From: DUQW01 sp050953805 | GTDB lineage: Bacteria; Bacillota_I; Bacilli_A; Acholeplasmatales; Acholeplasmataceae | Direction: 5' to 3' | DNA: 64,000 bases | Assembly (NCBI GenBank): GCA_050953805.1 | Contig: JBMNNE010000001.1 | Location: forward strand, 1-64,000 | Shown here: positions 15,795 through 25,396 of the stretch, piece after piece | Layout of the letters: every line of letters begins with the position of its first letter | How positions within the stretch are numbered: the stretch's first letter is position 1 | The notes under the pieces: generated by a model | The model's database searches: none | The model's input: the letters and a program-made list of their open reading frames with translations, nothing else | Told to the model about the DNA's origin: nothing | Made by a program: the position numbers and the translations under genes

Positions 15795-16032
15795 AATAAT
15801 GAGCCATTAACTCATCTAGCATATCCCAATCTTCTTCTTCAGTAATATCCTCAAGAGTTCCTTCTCCAGGATTATTAGGATCTTCAACATAGATTGCAGC
15901 GCTTAATTCGTTAGTATCAGTAAATTCAAATACTACAAAATTTCTGCCATCTTCTGCTTCATGGGTAAATAAAATGTTACAAACAATTTCTTCACCTAAA
16001 TCATTGATTACTACAAATTGATCTTCTTTCAT
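15766..16032 (-). CDS. yrzB: DUF1292 protein YrzB
   Basis: Small acidic protein (88 residues) of the DUF1292 family, with the pattern VVINDLGEEIVCNILFTHE and VVFEFTDTNE...AAIYVED. It lies between ruvX and trmR, the conserved Firmicutes order alaS-yrzL-ruvX-yrzB (no yrzL is seen here). Function unknown. The C-terminus is very acidic (TEEEDWDMLDE). Confidence 0.88.
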   Translation of the reverse strand: MKEDQFVVINDLGEEIVCNILFTHEAEDGRNFVVFEFTDTNELSAAIYVEDPNNPGEGTLEDITEEEDWDMLDELMAHYYEDEESLHL

Positions 16033-16072
16033 TTTTATTCCTCGCTTACTTCATAAAAATTATATCATAATT

Positions 16073-16492
16073 TTATTTGTTTATACTATTTAAATAATTT
16101 TGTAAGATGATAGTTGCCGCTAATTCATCTTTTAACTTTTTCTGTTTTTCTCGTCTAATCGAACCTTTAATTAAAGTATCAACTGCTTGTTTTGTTGAAA
16201 GTCTTTCATCCCATAAAATTACTTCAACTGGGGCTACTTCTTGAAGTTTATCTTTAAAGTTAAGACTTATTTCGCCTCTAATACCTAAATCGTGATTCAT
16301 ATGACGCGGAAGTCCTAAAACTACATGGGTAATATTGTGCAATTTAATTAGTTTCGTTAGATAGTCAATCGCTTCATGATAATTATCTTCGGTAAATCTA
16401 AATGTTTCTAAGTTAGAAGCGATAATCCCAGAAGTCGAAATCGAGATTCCCAAAGTTTTGCTTCCTAAATCAAGACCTAAATATTTATTCAT
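16073..16492 (-). CDS. ruvX: Holliday-junction resolvase-like RuvX (YqgF)
   Basis: RNase-H-fold protein with the motifs GLDLGSKTLGIS (Asp8), LWDERLSTKQA and KLKDELAATIILQNYL, which carry the three acidic catalytic residues. The family works in pre-16S rRNA 5'-end maturation or as a resolvase. 139 residues is normal. It overlaps alaS by 8 bases, so it is co-translated with it. Confidence 0.93.
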   Translation of the reverse strand: MNKYLGLDLGSKTLGISISTSGIIASNLETFRFTEDNYHEAIDYLTKLIKLHNITHVVLGLPRHMNHDLGIRGEISLNFKDKLQEVAPVEVILWDERLSTKQAVDTLIKGSIRREKQKKLKDELAATIILQNYLNSINK

Positions 16493-19076
16493 TAATTATC
16501 ACCCAAATTCGATCTAAAGTTTCATCTAGTTTAGACAAATTGGTGCCGCCTCCTCTAGCAAAGTCTGGGCGTCCGCCACCACGACCTTCGGTCATTTCGG
16601 ACGCTAATTTAATTAATGTATTAGCATTTTTTAAACTAGATTTAGCAATAAAAGTAATCTTTCCGTCACGAACATTACTAATAAATAAAACTTCTAATTG
16701 ATGATTTTCAAAAATTTGATCAACAATGCCTTTCAGTAAATTTTCATCATAATTTTCAAGTCTTAAAACTTCACGTTTAGATGTGATATGTTTAGTAATT
16801 GAAGATAGATTTTCTAAAGCTTGTTTTTCATGAAATTGGGAAACTTCTCTTTCATAATCACGAATTAATAACTTGTAATTATCTAAATAATTACGGTAAT
16901 TTATAATATCGTGATAGCTACCAATAACTTTGGGAAGAACTTGCTTTTTATATGTAACTTCAGGAATTTCTAGTTTAGAAAGTTTATCATCTAAATTTGA
17001 AATTTCATTTAGTAGTGTCTTTAAATAATGAGAAACTTTACGGTCGACATTATCTCCGGTAACGGCTTCAATACGATAAATTCCTGATCCTATTGATTCA
17101 ATTGAAGTAATTGCTAATGCCTTAATGTCACCCGTGTTTTTAACATGTGTCCCGCCACATAATTCAATTGAATAACCCATATTAACTACTCTAACGATGT
17201 CTTCGTATTTTTCACCAAATAATGCTTCTGCCCCTAAGGTTTTAGCTTCATCTATCGTCATATGGGAAATGTTTACCATTCGGTTTTGATTAATTTCATG
17301 GTTAACAATAGCTTCAATTTCCAATAATTCTTCAACTTGTGGAAATGTAAAGTTATTAAAATCAAATCTCAATGATTCACTACTTACTCTACTACCGTGT
17401 TGATTTACATGTGTCCCTAAAACTACTTTTAATGCTTTATGTAATAAATGAGTTGCCGAGTGATTTTTAATAACATCACTACGGTGATCACTATCTACTA
17501 CCGCAGTAACCTCTTCTAACACTTTAAAAACCGGATCAACAACATGTAGATGTTGGCCATTTGGTAACTTTATGACATCTTTTACTTCAAAACCATTAAT
17601 CGAACCTTTATCCGAAACTTGACCACCACTTTCAGCATAAAATGGTGTTTTATCTAATACAATTCCTTGGTCAAAAATCGCAATCACTTGACTCTTAGTT
17701 TTTAATGTATCATAACCAACAAACAACGATTTATCTTTAAAATTTAAAAATCTTTCATCTTGAACATGCATCGAACCCTCAACCGATCGACTACTTCTCG
17801 AGCGTTCCTTTTGAAGTTCTAATTCTTCATTAAATCCGACAAGATCAACTTCAAGATTATGCTCACTAGCATATTCTTGAGTTAATTCTATCGGAAATCC
17901 ATAAGTATCAAATAACTTAAACGCATCTTTTCCAGAAATTTTATTAGTTGTTTTAGTTAAAAGTAAACTAAATTGTCTTTCTCCCTCAGCTAAAGTTTGT
18001 AAGAATTTTTCTTCCTCAATTAAAATTATTTTTTTAATAATTGATAAATTATCTTTAATTGATGGATATTGAATTTCCATAATTTTTACTACATCATCTA
18101 CTAACAAATGCATAAAAGGTTCATTTAAATTTAAAGTTCTACCATGTTTTAATGCTCTTCTTAAAAGTCGTCTTAAAACATATCCTCGGCCTTCATTAGA
18201 AAATACGGCACCATCAGCTAAAGCCATCGTAATTGTTTTGATATGGTCAGAGATTATTTTGAATTCTTTTTGACCATTATACTTAACTTGGGATATAGTT
18301 TCTACATGATTTATAATTGGCATAAATAAATCGGTTTCAAAGTTAGTTTTTGTATTTTGAAAAATACTGACAATTCTTTCAAGTCCAGCCCCAGTATCAA
18401 TATTTTTATTTGGTAATTCAGGATATTCTTCTCTTTTTAACCCTGGTTTTGAATTGTATTGTGAGAAAACGATATTCCAAATTTCGATATAACGATCATT
18501 TTCAATATCATCACGAATTAATTCAATACCTCGCAAATCAAATTTTTCACCACGATCATAAAAAATTTCAGTTGATGGTCCACATGGACCTTCACCAATT
18601 TCCCAAAAGTTTTCATACGAAGCAATAATGCGATCTTCAGGAATTCCTAAATTAACCCAATGTTTTTTCGCTTCTAAATCACTGGGATAATGAGTAAAAT
18701 ATAATTTGTTAATATCAAAACCAAAATAATCTTTACTAGTTAAGAGTTCATAACCCCACTCAATTGCTTCTTTTTTAAAATAATCACCAACCGAAAAATT
18801 ACCAAGCATCTCAAAAAAAGTATGATGTCTCGAGGTCAATCCTACATTTTCAATATCATTGGTTCTAATACATTTTTGAACGTTAGTCATTCTTTTATTT
18901 GGTGGCATTTGTGACCCATCAAAATATTTTTTTAATGGTGCCACTCCAGCATTAATCCATAATAAAGTCGGATCATTAACTGGAACTAACGGACTAGATT
19001 CAATAATTAAATGCTGTTTACTTTCAAAGAATTTTAACCAAATTTCTCTAACTTCCTGAGCTGATAGCTGCTTCAT
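16485..19076 (-). CDS. alaS: Alanyl-tRNA synthetase
   Basis: Charges tRNA-Ala. The catalytic core has SSPLVPVNDPTLLWINAGVAP and the class II motif 2 region TSRHHTFFEMLGNFSVGDYF. The editing domain has NHSATHLLHKAL and CGGTH, the four zinc ligands. The C-Ala domain ends in GRGGGRPDFARGGG. 863 residues, nearly full length. The ATG at 19076 follows GTAGGTGG. A strong hairpin with a U tract lies in the leader, 29-55 bases upstream. First gene of the alaS-ruvX-yrzB-trmR-trhP1-trhP2-ygjP operon. Confidence 0.97.
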   Translation of the reverse strand: MKQLSAQEVREIWLKFFESKQHLIIESSPLVPVNDPTLLWINAGVAPLKKYFDGSQMPPNKRMTNVQKCIRTNDIENVGLTSRHHTFFEMLGNFSVGDYFKKEAIEWGYELLTSKDYFGFDINKLYFTHYPSDLEAKKHWVNLGIPEDRIIASYENFWEIGEGPCGPSTEIFYDRGEKFDLRGIELIRDDIENDRYIEIWNIVFSQYNSKPGLKREEYPELPNKNIDTGAGLERIVSIFQNTKTNFETDLFMPIINHVETISQVKYNGQKEFKIISDHIKTITMALADGAVFSNEGRGYVLRRLLRRALKHGRTLNLNEPFMHLLVDDVVKIMEIQYPSIKDNLSIIKKIILIEEEKFLQTLAEGERQFSLLLTKTTNKISGKDAFKLFDTYGFPIELTQEYASEHNLEVDLVGFNEELELQKERSRSSRSVEGSMHVQDERFLNFKDKSLFVGYDTLKTKSQVIAIFDQGIVLDKTPFYAESGGQVSDKGSINGFEVKDVIKLPNGQHLHVVDPVFKVLEEVTAVVDSDHRSDVIKNHSATHLLHKALKVVLGTHVNQHGSRVSSESLRFDFNNFTFPQVEELLEIEAIVNHEINQNRMVNISHMTIDEAKTLGAEALFGEKYEDIVRVVNMGYSIELCGGTHVKNTGDIKALAITSIESIGSGIYRIEAVTGDNVDRKVSHYLKTLLNEISNLDDKLSKLEIPEVTYKKQVLPKVIGSYHDIINYRNYLDNYKLLIRDYEREVSQFHEKQALENLSSITKHITSKREVLRLENYDENLLKGIVDQIFENHQLEVLFISNVRDGKITFIAKSSLKNANTLIKLASEMTEGRGGGRPDFARGGGTNLSKLDETLDRIWVIINE

Positions 19077-19105
19077 ATATATCCACCTACATCTTTAAAA
19101 TAAAA

Positions 19106-19132
19106 TCGTCCTTTCAAATCATCAAAGGACGA
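19106..19132 (-). terminator. Terminator or attenuator in the alaS leader
   Basis: Perfect 9-bp stem TCGTCCTTT / AAAGGACGA with a 9-base loop, followed on minus by TTTTATTTT. There is no room for a promoter between this hairpin and the alaS start at 19076, so alaS mRNA must read through it. On minus, an upstream GACTAA (19171-19166) can pair with TTAGTC (19136-19131) at the base of the hairpin. That is a possible antiterminator. No T-box consensus is present. Confidence 0.7.
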
Positions 19133-19185
19133 CTAATTTTTTAATTAAAATTGCTAACTAAGTCTTTAGTCACCTTATGTATTTT

Positions 19186-19215
19186 ATCATATAAAATATA
19201 AAAATACGTTGATAA
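19186..19215 (-). promoter_or_regulatory. Possible alaS promoter
   Basis: -35-like TTATCA (19215-19210), 18-base spacer, -10 TATGAT (19191-19186). It lies between mscS and the leader hairpin. The -35 matches only 4 of 6. Confidence 0.4.
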
Positions 19216-19247
19216 CGATATAATCGATAATTTTCGATTTTATATAA

Positions 19248-20297
19248 TTAATGTTCTTTGTTGGCATTAATCGTGTGAACACTAATTTGCTTATAAGGAA
19301 TATCAATTTCATACTTATCAAAAAGTAATTTTAATTCACGATTAATCGCTCTTCGGGCAGGATACTTATCTAACTCTAAGGTTTTGATATTAATTCTTAT
19401 AATAACGCCACGTTCATCAAAACCATTGACCCCACCATAAAGTGGTCCTTCAATAATTGTTGGATTTCTTTCAGCCATTCCGGCAAAGTTTTCTTCTAAA
19501 ATCTTTTCAACTCTTTCTAAATTTTCAGAATATGGAATTGGGATTTCAATAATCGTTATAATTAAATTATTCGAAGCATTAACGGTGTTTCTAATATCAG
19601 AATTGTTAATGATTTTAACATCACCTAAAAGTGACCGAATTTTAGTGGTTCTAATTCCAATTTCGATTACTTCACCTCTAAAATCGTTAACTTCAATGAC
19701 TTCTCCAACCGTAAATTGTTGTTCAAAAATAATAAATAGACCGGCAATAACGTCCTGAATTAAATTTTGAGCACCAAAAGACAAAGCTAATCCTAAGATA
19801 CCAGCACTAGCTAATAAAGCTGTTGTTTGGACTCCCCAAGCTGATAAGATTAGAAATAGACCGACAATCATCAATGAATATTTTAAAATACTAGTAATCA
19901 AGAATCCAAGTGTTTCAGCACGTGAGCCCTTAATGGTAATCAATTTCATAATTACATAGATGATTTTATTGATTGCCCAAATAAAAACAATAATAACTAA
20001 TGTTTCCAAGATATGAACATAACTTTCTCCAATAAAAGCAATAAAATTAAAAAATTTACCGATGGTATTAACTGACAATTCATATAAAACGGTTCCTTCT
20101 TTAAATATATATTGTCCTAAAAAACCGAAAAAGAGAAAAATAACGGCAGTGGCTGTCAAAATAATAAACCAAATCTTATCTGATAGGGATTTTTTCTGCC
20201 ACCAATTTTTTTCATTTTGTGGTGAAAAAAATTCTTTTTCTTCACTTTCTTCTACTTTTTCTTCTAAATTTTCATCAACTTTTTTTTCTTGTTCCAT
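19248..20297 (-). CDS. MscS-family mechanosensitive ion channel
   Basis: Small-conductance mechanosensitive channel that releases solutes upon osmotic downshock. The first 35 residues are acidic and cytoplasmic (EEKVEESEEKEFF). Then come about four membrane segments (40-60, 80-105, 110-125, 135-160). The pore helix and beta domain are the MscS signature: GLALSFGAQNLIQDVIAG, FTVGEVIEVNDFRGEVIEIG, TKIRSLLGDVKIINNSDI. 349 residues, longer than E. coli MscS because of the N-terminus. It is 31 bases downstream of the large surface protein gene, probably the same transcript. Confidence 0.92.
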   Translation of the reverse strand: MEQEKKVDENLEEKVEESEEKEFFSPQNEKNWWQKKSLSDKIWFIILTATAVIFLFFGFLGQYIFKEGTVLYELSVNTIGKFFNFIAFIGESYVHILETLVIIVFIWAINKIIYVIMKLITIKGSRAETLGFLITSILKYSLMIVGLFLILSAWGVQTTALLASAGILGLALSFGAQNLIQDVIAGLFIIFEQQFTVGEVIEVNDFRGEVIEIGIRTTKIRSLLGDVKIINNSDIRNTVNASNNLIITIIEIPIPYSENLERVEKILEENFAGMAERNPTIIEGPLYGGVNGFDERGVIIRINIKTLELDKYPARRAINRELKLLFDKYEIDIPYKQISVHTINANKEH

Positions 20298-20328
20298 AAT
20301 TTTTCCTCCTTAGAAAGTATAGTTAAGA

Positions 20329-23300
20329 TTAATAAATTTTAATATTTTCACTCGTAACAATTAATTTGTTATCAAGATCATAAATTTTTACTGTTACATT
20401 TTGATAAGTTTTTGTCGTATTCACTTTAAAAAATGAGCCCATAAGATCAACTTCATATCCTTCTGTGATCAATTCATTATTACCATAAACATACAATTTA
20501 TAGTTTGCTTCAGGACTACTCATTGTATGTTCATAATTAATATATAAAAAATATAATTCACTATCCGGTTCTTCATCTTGGACAAATACTCCGTTTAGGA
20601 TTCTGATTTGTTCTGGGCCTAATGGTCCTAAATGTTGATAATGATCGACTAAAATAATATATTCAATTTGTTTAACTATGATAACTCTAATTTCATAATT
20701 GCCTTTATCAACAGCATTTTCAACAACAATATTATGACCTAAACTGCTTGCAATTAGTTGATTATCTAAATATACTTCAATTCTAACTGGTTCAGTAATA
20801 TCAACGCCATAAAATCCAGCAAACACAATCATACTTGTTGATTCTGACATTGCTTCAATATAAGCTTCTGGATAAACGAAAGTTTTGATCATCCCAATCG
20901 GTGTCCCATCATATAAAACCTCCAAGGTAGCATCACCATAATTATTAGCACTAATGACTCCTTCAAAGAATGTAGTATAATCAATTGGTTCAACCAAACT
21001 AACCTCATTATTGGAATCAGTAAGTTTAACGCCAATTAAACCTTCAGGATTAATTGGGGTTCCAAATAAACTAACTTGGTATGTTAAAAAAATCCCAGGA
21101 GTAACATCAATAACCGCATAAACTAATTCATTATCAGCCTTTCTACTACATAGTTTTACTACACCATCAGAATTGATTCCATAAACGGTAACCTCGAGTT
21201 GTGAATTAGGTCGACTAACATCTAGACTTAGGATCTCACCATATTCCAAATCTGCACTATTAATTATAGAGATGCCATCACTAATTTCAAATCGATATAA
21301 TTGATAATCCTCGATAGTATAAGTTGATGTTAGGTTAATAATCATCTCGTATTTTGCAAGATCAGTATTATATCTAATATTAGCCTTATCAATAGTTAGT
21401 GCCTTTATTGCCATCTTTTCAACTAATAAAGTAGTAAGTTCTCCCTTTAAACCGGATATTGATACTTGAAAATCAGTCCTTGGTTGTAAAACTTGAATTC
21501 TAACAACATTAGCATACGGTAAGTCTTCGCTTGTTACTAAACCTTGGCTTCCTAATATTTCAAATCGATATTGATCAAAATCACTATCATAATATGTTGA
21601 TTCGAGATGAAGAATAACTTCATAATGATATTCTTCACTGTTATATTCAATATTCGCATTAATAATTTCTAGACTCTTAATTAATGTTTTTTCAATTAAT
21701 AAATAGTCAGTTAAATAGTATTCTTCTTCATCCATTACTAACATTAGATAAATATAATAGTCAATCGCCTTGTCATAAGGCAAAATAAACTCTAAATCTT
21801 CTAGAATTAACATCTTAGTTATTTCATATGTCTCAACATTCTCCAAACAAACATATATTTCATATTTATCTGTCAAATAATCTTCAATTAAAACCCTACC
21901 CACAATCTGATCAAGTAATTCATAACTCAATGAAGCTTCTGGAAGTAAAAAGATATCAATACTTCCTGCTCCAATAACAACATCATTATAAATAACCTCA
22001 ACTAAAGTAACTCCAGAATTAAAAATAACAAATTCATCACCTAAAAAATCATCATAATCATGAGTATTAATTTGAACCATCCCTTTAGAATCGGTAACCC
22101 TAATATCAACAGTTGCCTCTGAAGTTGGTGATGGACCGTAAAGATAAATATAACTAGTTAACAAACCACTACTAATACTTGAATATAGATTCATTCGTGC
22201 AAAAATAGAGTCAGTATCTAAAATTCTTTCCGCTAGTAAGGTTACTTTTTCTCCCCTAATTCCATAAACTGCAACATCTAATTGCAGTGTTGGATTTAAA
22301 ATATCTATTTTAATTGTATTGGCAAATGATACATCTTCAGTAATGACTAAATCTAGCCCTTCATATATTTCAACTCGATATTGATCAAAATCATTTTCAT
22401 AATATGTTGATGCTAAATTTAGAACGACTTGATATTTTGATAATTCACTATTATATTCAATATTAGCACTGATAATTTCTAAACTCTTAATTAATGTTTT
22501 TTCAATTAATATTGAATCAGTTAAATAATATTCCACTTCATTGATAACTAATACTAAATAGATATAATAATTAATTGATTTATCATACGGAATTGAAAAA
22601 CTTAAATCTTCCAAAATAAGTGTTTTTGTAATATCAAATGTTTCTATATTTTCCAAATAAACATATAATTGATATTCATCCATAAGATATTCATCCAAGA
22701 TAACATTACCAACAATATTATCTAATAAATCATATGACAACGAAACTTCTGGTGCAACAAAAACATCAACCTTTTCGCCACCAATTACAATCCCATCAAA
22801 AATTACTTCAACTATAGTATTGCCTGAATTCTCTATCATAGTATGACCAAAAATATCTATATCATACTCATAGCTTATTAATTGAATATTGCCACTAGCA
22901 TCAGTTATTTTAATATTAATCAAATCTTGGGTATCATCTGGTAGCCCAAACAAAACAATATTGTAATATAAAGTATTAATATAACTATCCAAATTTACTA
23001 TGGCAAATGGCACATCACCATCAAGATTTCTCTGATCTAGTTTTGTCGTAATATTATTTTTTACTCCGTAGACAACAACCGATAAATTAGGATAAGGATT
23101 ATCAACATTCATCCAGACTTGATTTTGATAATTTAAATCAATAGTTTGTAGTATTTGCTCAAATTCATCAATTATTTCGAATCGATAACTATCAAATTCA
23201 TTACTATCAAAGGTATTTTCTAAATTAATTTGAATTTGATATTCAAATAAATTAAGATTGTAAATAATATTTGCACGATTAATGCTTAAAAACCCACTTT

Positions 23301-24534
23301 CCTTTTTCTCGATTAGTTGTGGATAAAATAATTCATATTCAATATTATTCTTAATTAAAACTAAAGAAATGTAGTGATCATAATTTTCATCAAAGTTAAT
23401 TTCAAAATTTAAATCTTCTTTAATTAAAACTTTGCATATTTCATTAGTAAATAAATTATGTAAATAAACATAAATTTGATATTTCTTAACTTGATAGTCT
23501 TCAATTTCAATTGAACCGCTAATTAAATTATTATCTACTTCATAATTAAAATAAACACTAGGCGGTATAAATATAGTTTCTCTAATTAAAATTTCATTTT
23601 TTAATCCCACTTTAGCCTCAACAACAATTTCATACTCATCAAAAATAGTGTCGTCAAGGGTAAAGATACCACTAAGTCTTGAAATTTCATTATTGTCGAA
23701 AATATGAACATCAACTGGTTTATTATTCAATAAAAGCGTGACCTTGATATCACTTTTAATTGCATAAAAATGATCTAAAATAGATAATTCATAAAAGATC
23801 TCGTGCCCATATGCTTGATAATAAAGTGAAGTAATTGGTTTACTGTTTGTCTTAATTTCTTGTTCATAAAGCGTAACCCTTTTTGGTATATTGGCAATAA
23901 TTCTTAAAGTATAAGTTTCATTAAGACTAATTTGGGGAATGGTTATCAAATATTGAGGTTTTATCTCGTGATCCTCCATATAGATCGTTTGCAACTTATT
24001 TAATATTTGAATTGTTATTTTCCCATCATTGATATTTTCACGATTGATTAATGAAAAATCAATGATTAACTCATTGCCATTTTGCGAAAAATCAATCATT
24101 TTAACTACCGGGGCTGCTAGTCCCTTGACCTGCCGTTCGGCTAAAACTTGATCTCCAAAACCAATATCGCCTCTAACACTTAAGTTATAATCTCGATATT
24201 TAACAATAGAAAAGGTGCCGCTTTGTAAGCCAAGGACACCTTCATTTTCTTGTATTTCACGATTTGATTCTAGTCTAATTACTAAAGAATCAACATCAAT
24301 GTTTGAATCTAAAGCATCAATATATAATTCATAGTGAAGTGTTTCTTCTTCAATATAGATATGATTAAAGTCAACATTTGGCTGTCTAAAAACTTGTGAG
24401 GTAGCGACTGTTACCGCAACTACGCTAACAACTGTTCCCAAAATAGTCTTTGGTAACAATTGCATAAACAATCTTTTAAATTCTCCTTCACGCCATTTTT
24501 TTTCGAATTTTTCCCTTTCTTCTTTGTATGACAT
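20329..24534 (-). CDS. Large membrane-anchored surface protein with tandem modules of about 270 residues
   Basis: 1401 residues, no named family recognised. A cytoplasmic head (about 1-28, rich in E/K/R) precedes one membrane helix (LGTVVSVVAVTVATSQV, about 32-50), giving a type II topology with all else outside. The ectodomain is beta-rich. A module starting near residues 328, 600 and 870 (FNYEVDNNLI, LSYDLLDNIV, LSYELLDQIV) repeats with a period of about 270; the last two copies are very alike, also at DNA level. A sub-motif (ANIxYNxxxxxYxVxLxLxSTYxxxxFDQYRxEI) occurs a fourth time near 1045. The C-terminal 250 residues hold further Ig-like strands. It may be an adhesin or wall-less envelope scaffold. 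ATG 24534, SD AAGGG. Confidence 0.75.
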   Translation of the reverse strand: MSYKEEREKFEKKWREGEFKRLFMQLLPKTILGTVVSVVAVTVATSQVFRQPNVDFNHIYIEEETLHYELYIDALDSNIDVDSLVIRLESNREIQENEGVLGLQSGTFSIVKYRDYNLSVRGDIGFGDQVLAERQVKGLAAPVVKMIDFSQNGNELIIDFSLINRENINDGKITIQILNKLQTIYMEDHEIKPQYLITIPQISLNETYTLRIIANIPKRVTLYEQEIKTNSKPITSLYYQAYGHEIFYELSILDHFYAIKSDIKVTLLLNNKPVDVHIFDNNEISRLSGIFTLDDTIFDEYEIVVEAKVGLKNEILIRETIFIPPSVYFNYEVDNNLISGSIEIEDYQVKKYQIYVYLHNLFTNEICKVLIKEDLNFEINFDENYDHYISLVLIKNNIEYELFYPQLIEKKESGFLSINRANIIYNLNLFEYQIQINLENTFDSNEFDSYRFEIIDEFEQILQTIDLNYQNQVWMNVDNPYPNLSVVVYGVKNNITTKLDQRNLDGDVPFAIVNLDSYINTLYYNIVLFGLPDDTQDLINIKITDASGNIQLISYEYDIDIFGHTMIENSGNTIVEVIFDGIVIGGEKVDVFVAPEVSLSYDLLDNIVGNVILDEYLMDEYQLYVYLENIETFDITKTLILEDLSFSIPYDKSINYYIYLVLVINEVEYYLTDSILIEKTLIKSLEIISANIEYNSELSKYQVVLNLASTYYENDFDQYRVEIYEGLDLVITEDVSFANTIKIDILNPTLQLDVAVYGIRGEKVTLLAERILDTDSIFARMNLYSSISSGLLTSYIYLYGPSPTSEATVDIRVTDSKGMVQINTHDYDDFLGDEFVIFNSGVTLVEVIYNDVVIGAGSIDIFLLPEASLSYELLDQIVGRVLIEDYLTDKYEIYVCLENVETYEITKMLILEDLEFILPYDKAIDYYIYLMLVMDEEEYYLTDYLLIEKTLIKSLEIINANIEYNSEEYHYEVILHLESTYYDSDFDQYRFEILGSQGLVTSEDLPYANVVRIQVLQPRTDFQVSISGLKGELTTLLVEKMAIKALTIDKANIRYNTDLAKYEMIINLTSTYTIEDYQLYRFEISDGISIINSADLEYGEILSLDVSRPNSQLEVTVYGINSDGVVKLCSRKADNELVYAVIDVTPGIFLTYQVSLFGTPINPEGLIGVKLTDSNNEVSLVEPIDYTTFFEGVISANNYGDATLEVLYDGTPIGMIKTFVYPEAYIEAMSESTSMIVFAGFYGVDITEPVRIEVYLDNQLIASSLGHNIVVENAVDKGNYEIRVIIVKQIEYIILVDHYQHLGPLGPEQIRILNGVFVQDEEPDSELYFLYINYEHTMSSPEANYKLYVYGNNELITEGYEVDLMGSFFKVNTTKTYQNVTVKIYDLDNKLIVTSENIKIY

Positions 24535-24546
24535 AATCTTTACCCT

Positions 24547-24564
24547 TAGAAGTTTAAACTTCTA
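24547..24564 (-). repeat. 18-bp perfect palindrome at the 5' end of the 1401-residue protein mRNA
   Basis: TAGAAGTTTAAACTTCTA. It starts almost exactly at the predicted transcript start and ends next to the AAGGG ribosome site. It could form a 5' stem that stabilises mRNA, or act as an operator. Confidence 0.6.
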
Positions 24565-24569
24565 CAAAT

Positions 24570-24599
24570 ATTATACATCTAAATGTATAATAATGTAAA
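24570..24599 (-). promoter_or_regulatory. Promoter with operator-like inverted repeat before the 1401-residue protein gene
   Basis: -35 TTTACA (24599-24594), 18-base spacer, -10 TATAAT (24575-24570). The inverted repeat TTATACAT-N4-ATGTATAA (24571-24590) covers the -10 box and most of the spacer, as a repressor site would. It may also weakly terminate the upstream sdr transcript. Confidence 0.6.
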
Positions 24600-24613
24600 T
24601 AATTATTGATACT

Positions 24614-25396
24614 TTATCCATATAATTTACCCATTATCTTATTAACTAAGCTAATTGGTAATAATCGATATAAAAATAGGAAAAACTTGTAGGGAATTCC
24701 AACTACTTTTCTAACTGGAGGGCGTTTTTTCATGATGTTTTTATACATCACTTTCGAAACGTATTCAACACTCATTCCGTTTCTCTCATCGCGTTCCATT
24801 ACTTTTACGGAACGATCAATTCTTTCACCATAATATTTAGAATTTGATTTATTTTTCTTACGATTATCAGTAAAATTAGTTTTAATATCACCGGGCATAA
24901 AATCAATAACTCTAATACCAAACGGTTTTAATTCAATATTTAATCCTTCACTATATAACGAAATGGCTGCCTTATTAGCTGAATAAAATGTCTGAAAGGC
25001 AATTGGTAAGACCCCAGCTACTGAAGAAATATTAGCGATTCTACCAAATCCATTTTCACGCATATAAGGAATAACTTGATTTGTAATATTGACCGCTCCA
25101 AAGAAATTGATATCAAACATTCTTTCAGCATCTTTAACATTAGTATCTTCAACTGCACCTGAGATCCCCATGCCCGCTGAGTTTAGTAAAATATCAATTC
25201 TTTTTTCTTTATCATAAATTTCCTTAACAATTTCATTAATTCGTTGATGATCTGTAATATCAGCTTGATAATAATTTAAATTTTCTAATTCAAATTCATT
25301 GTGGGCAATTCCGTAAACTTTATGCCCTTTTGCAATAAACCGCTTCGCATTGGCTAATCCAATTCCCGATGATGCCCCAGTAATTAAAACAATCAC
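24614..25396 (-). CDS. Short-chain dehydrogenase/reductase, possibly a 3-ketosphinganine reductase
   Basis: NADPH-type Rossmann enzyme of the classical SDR family: TGASSGIG at residues 6-13, the NSAG-type motif LLNSAGMG (about 88), catalytic Ser in NISSVAGV, and YSANKAA with catalytic Tyr/Lys near residue 140, then GDIKTNF. A C-terminal hydrophobic and basic segment (VVGIPYKFFLFLYRLLPISLVNKIMG) could bind the membrane, as in 3-ketodihydrosphingosine reductases. The start is GTG at 25396, sharing one base with the stop of the AOS enzyme (TAGTG), so translation is tightly coupled. The specific substrate is inferred from the neighbour; general SDR identity is certain. Confidence 0.75.
   Translation of the reverse strand: MIVLITGASSGIGLANAKRFIAKGHKVYGIAHNEFELENLNYYQADITDHQRINEIVKEIYDKEKRIDILLNSAGMGISGAVEDTNVKDAERMFDINFFGAVNITNQVIPYMRENGFGRIANISSVAGVLPIAFQTFYSANKAAISLYSEGLNIELKPFGIRVIDFMPGDIKTNFTDNRKKNKSNSKYYGERIDRSVKVMERDERNGMSVEYVSKVMYKNIMKKRPPVRKVVGIPYKFFLFLYRLLPISLVNKIMGKLYG

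Noticed and set aside
19077..19247. T-box riboswitch before alaS
   Set aside because: The leader is too short and the conserved T-box sequence is missing; only a terminator and a small alternative pairing are seen.
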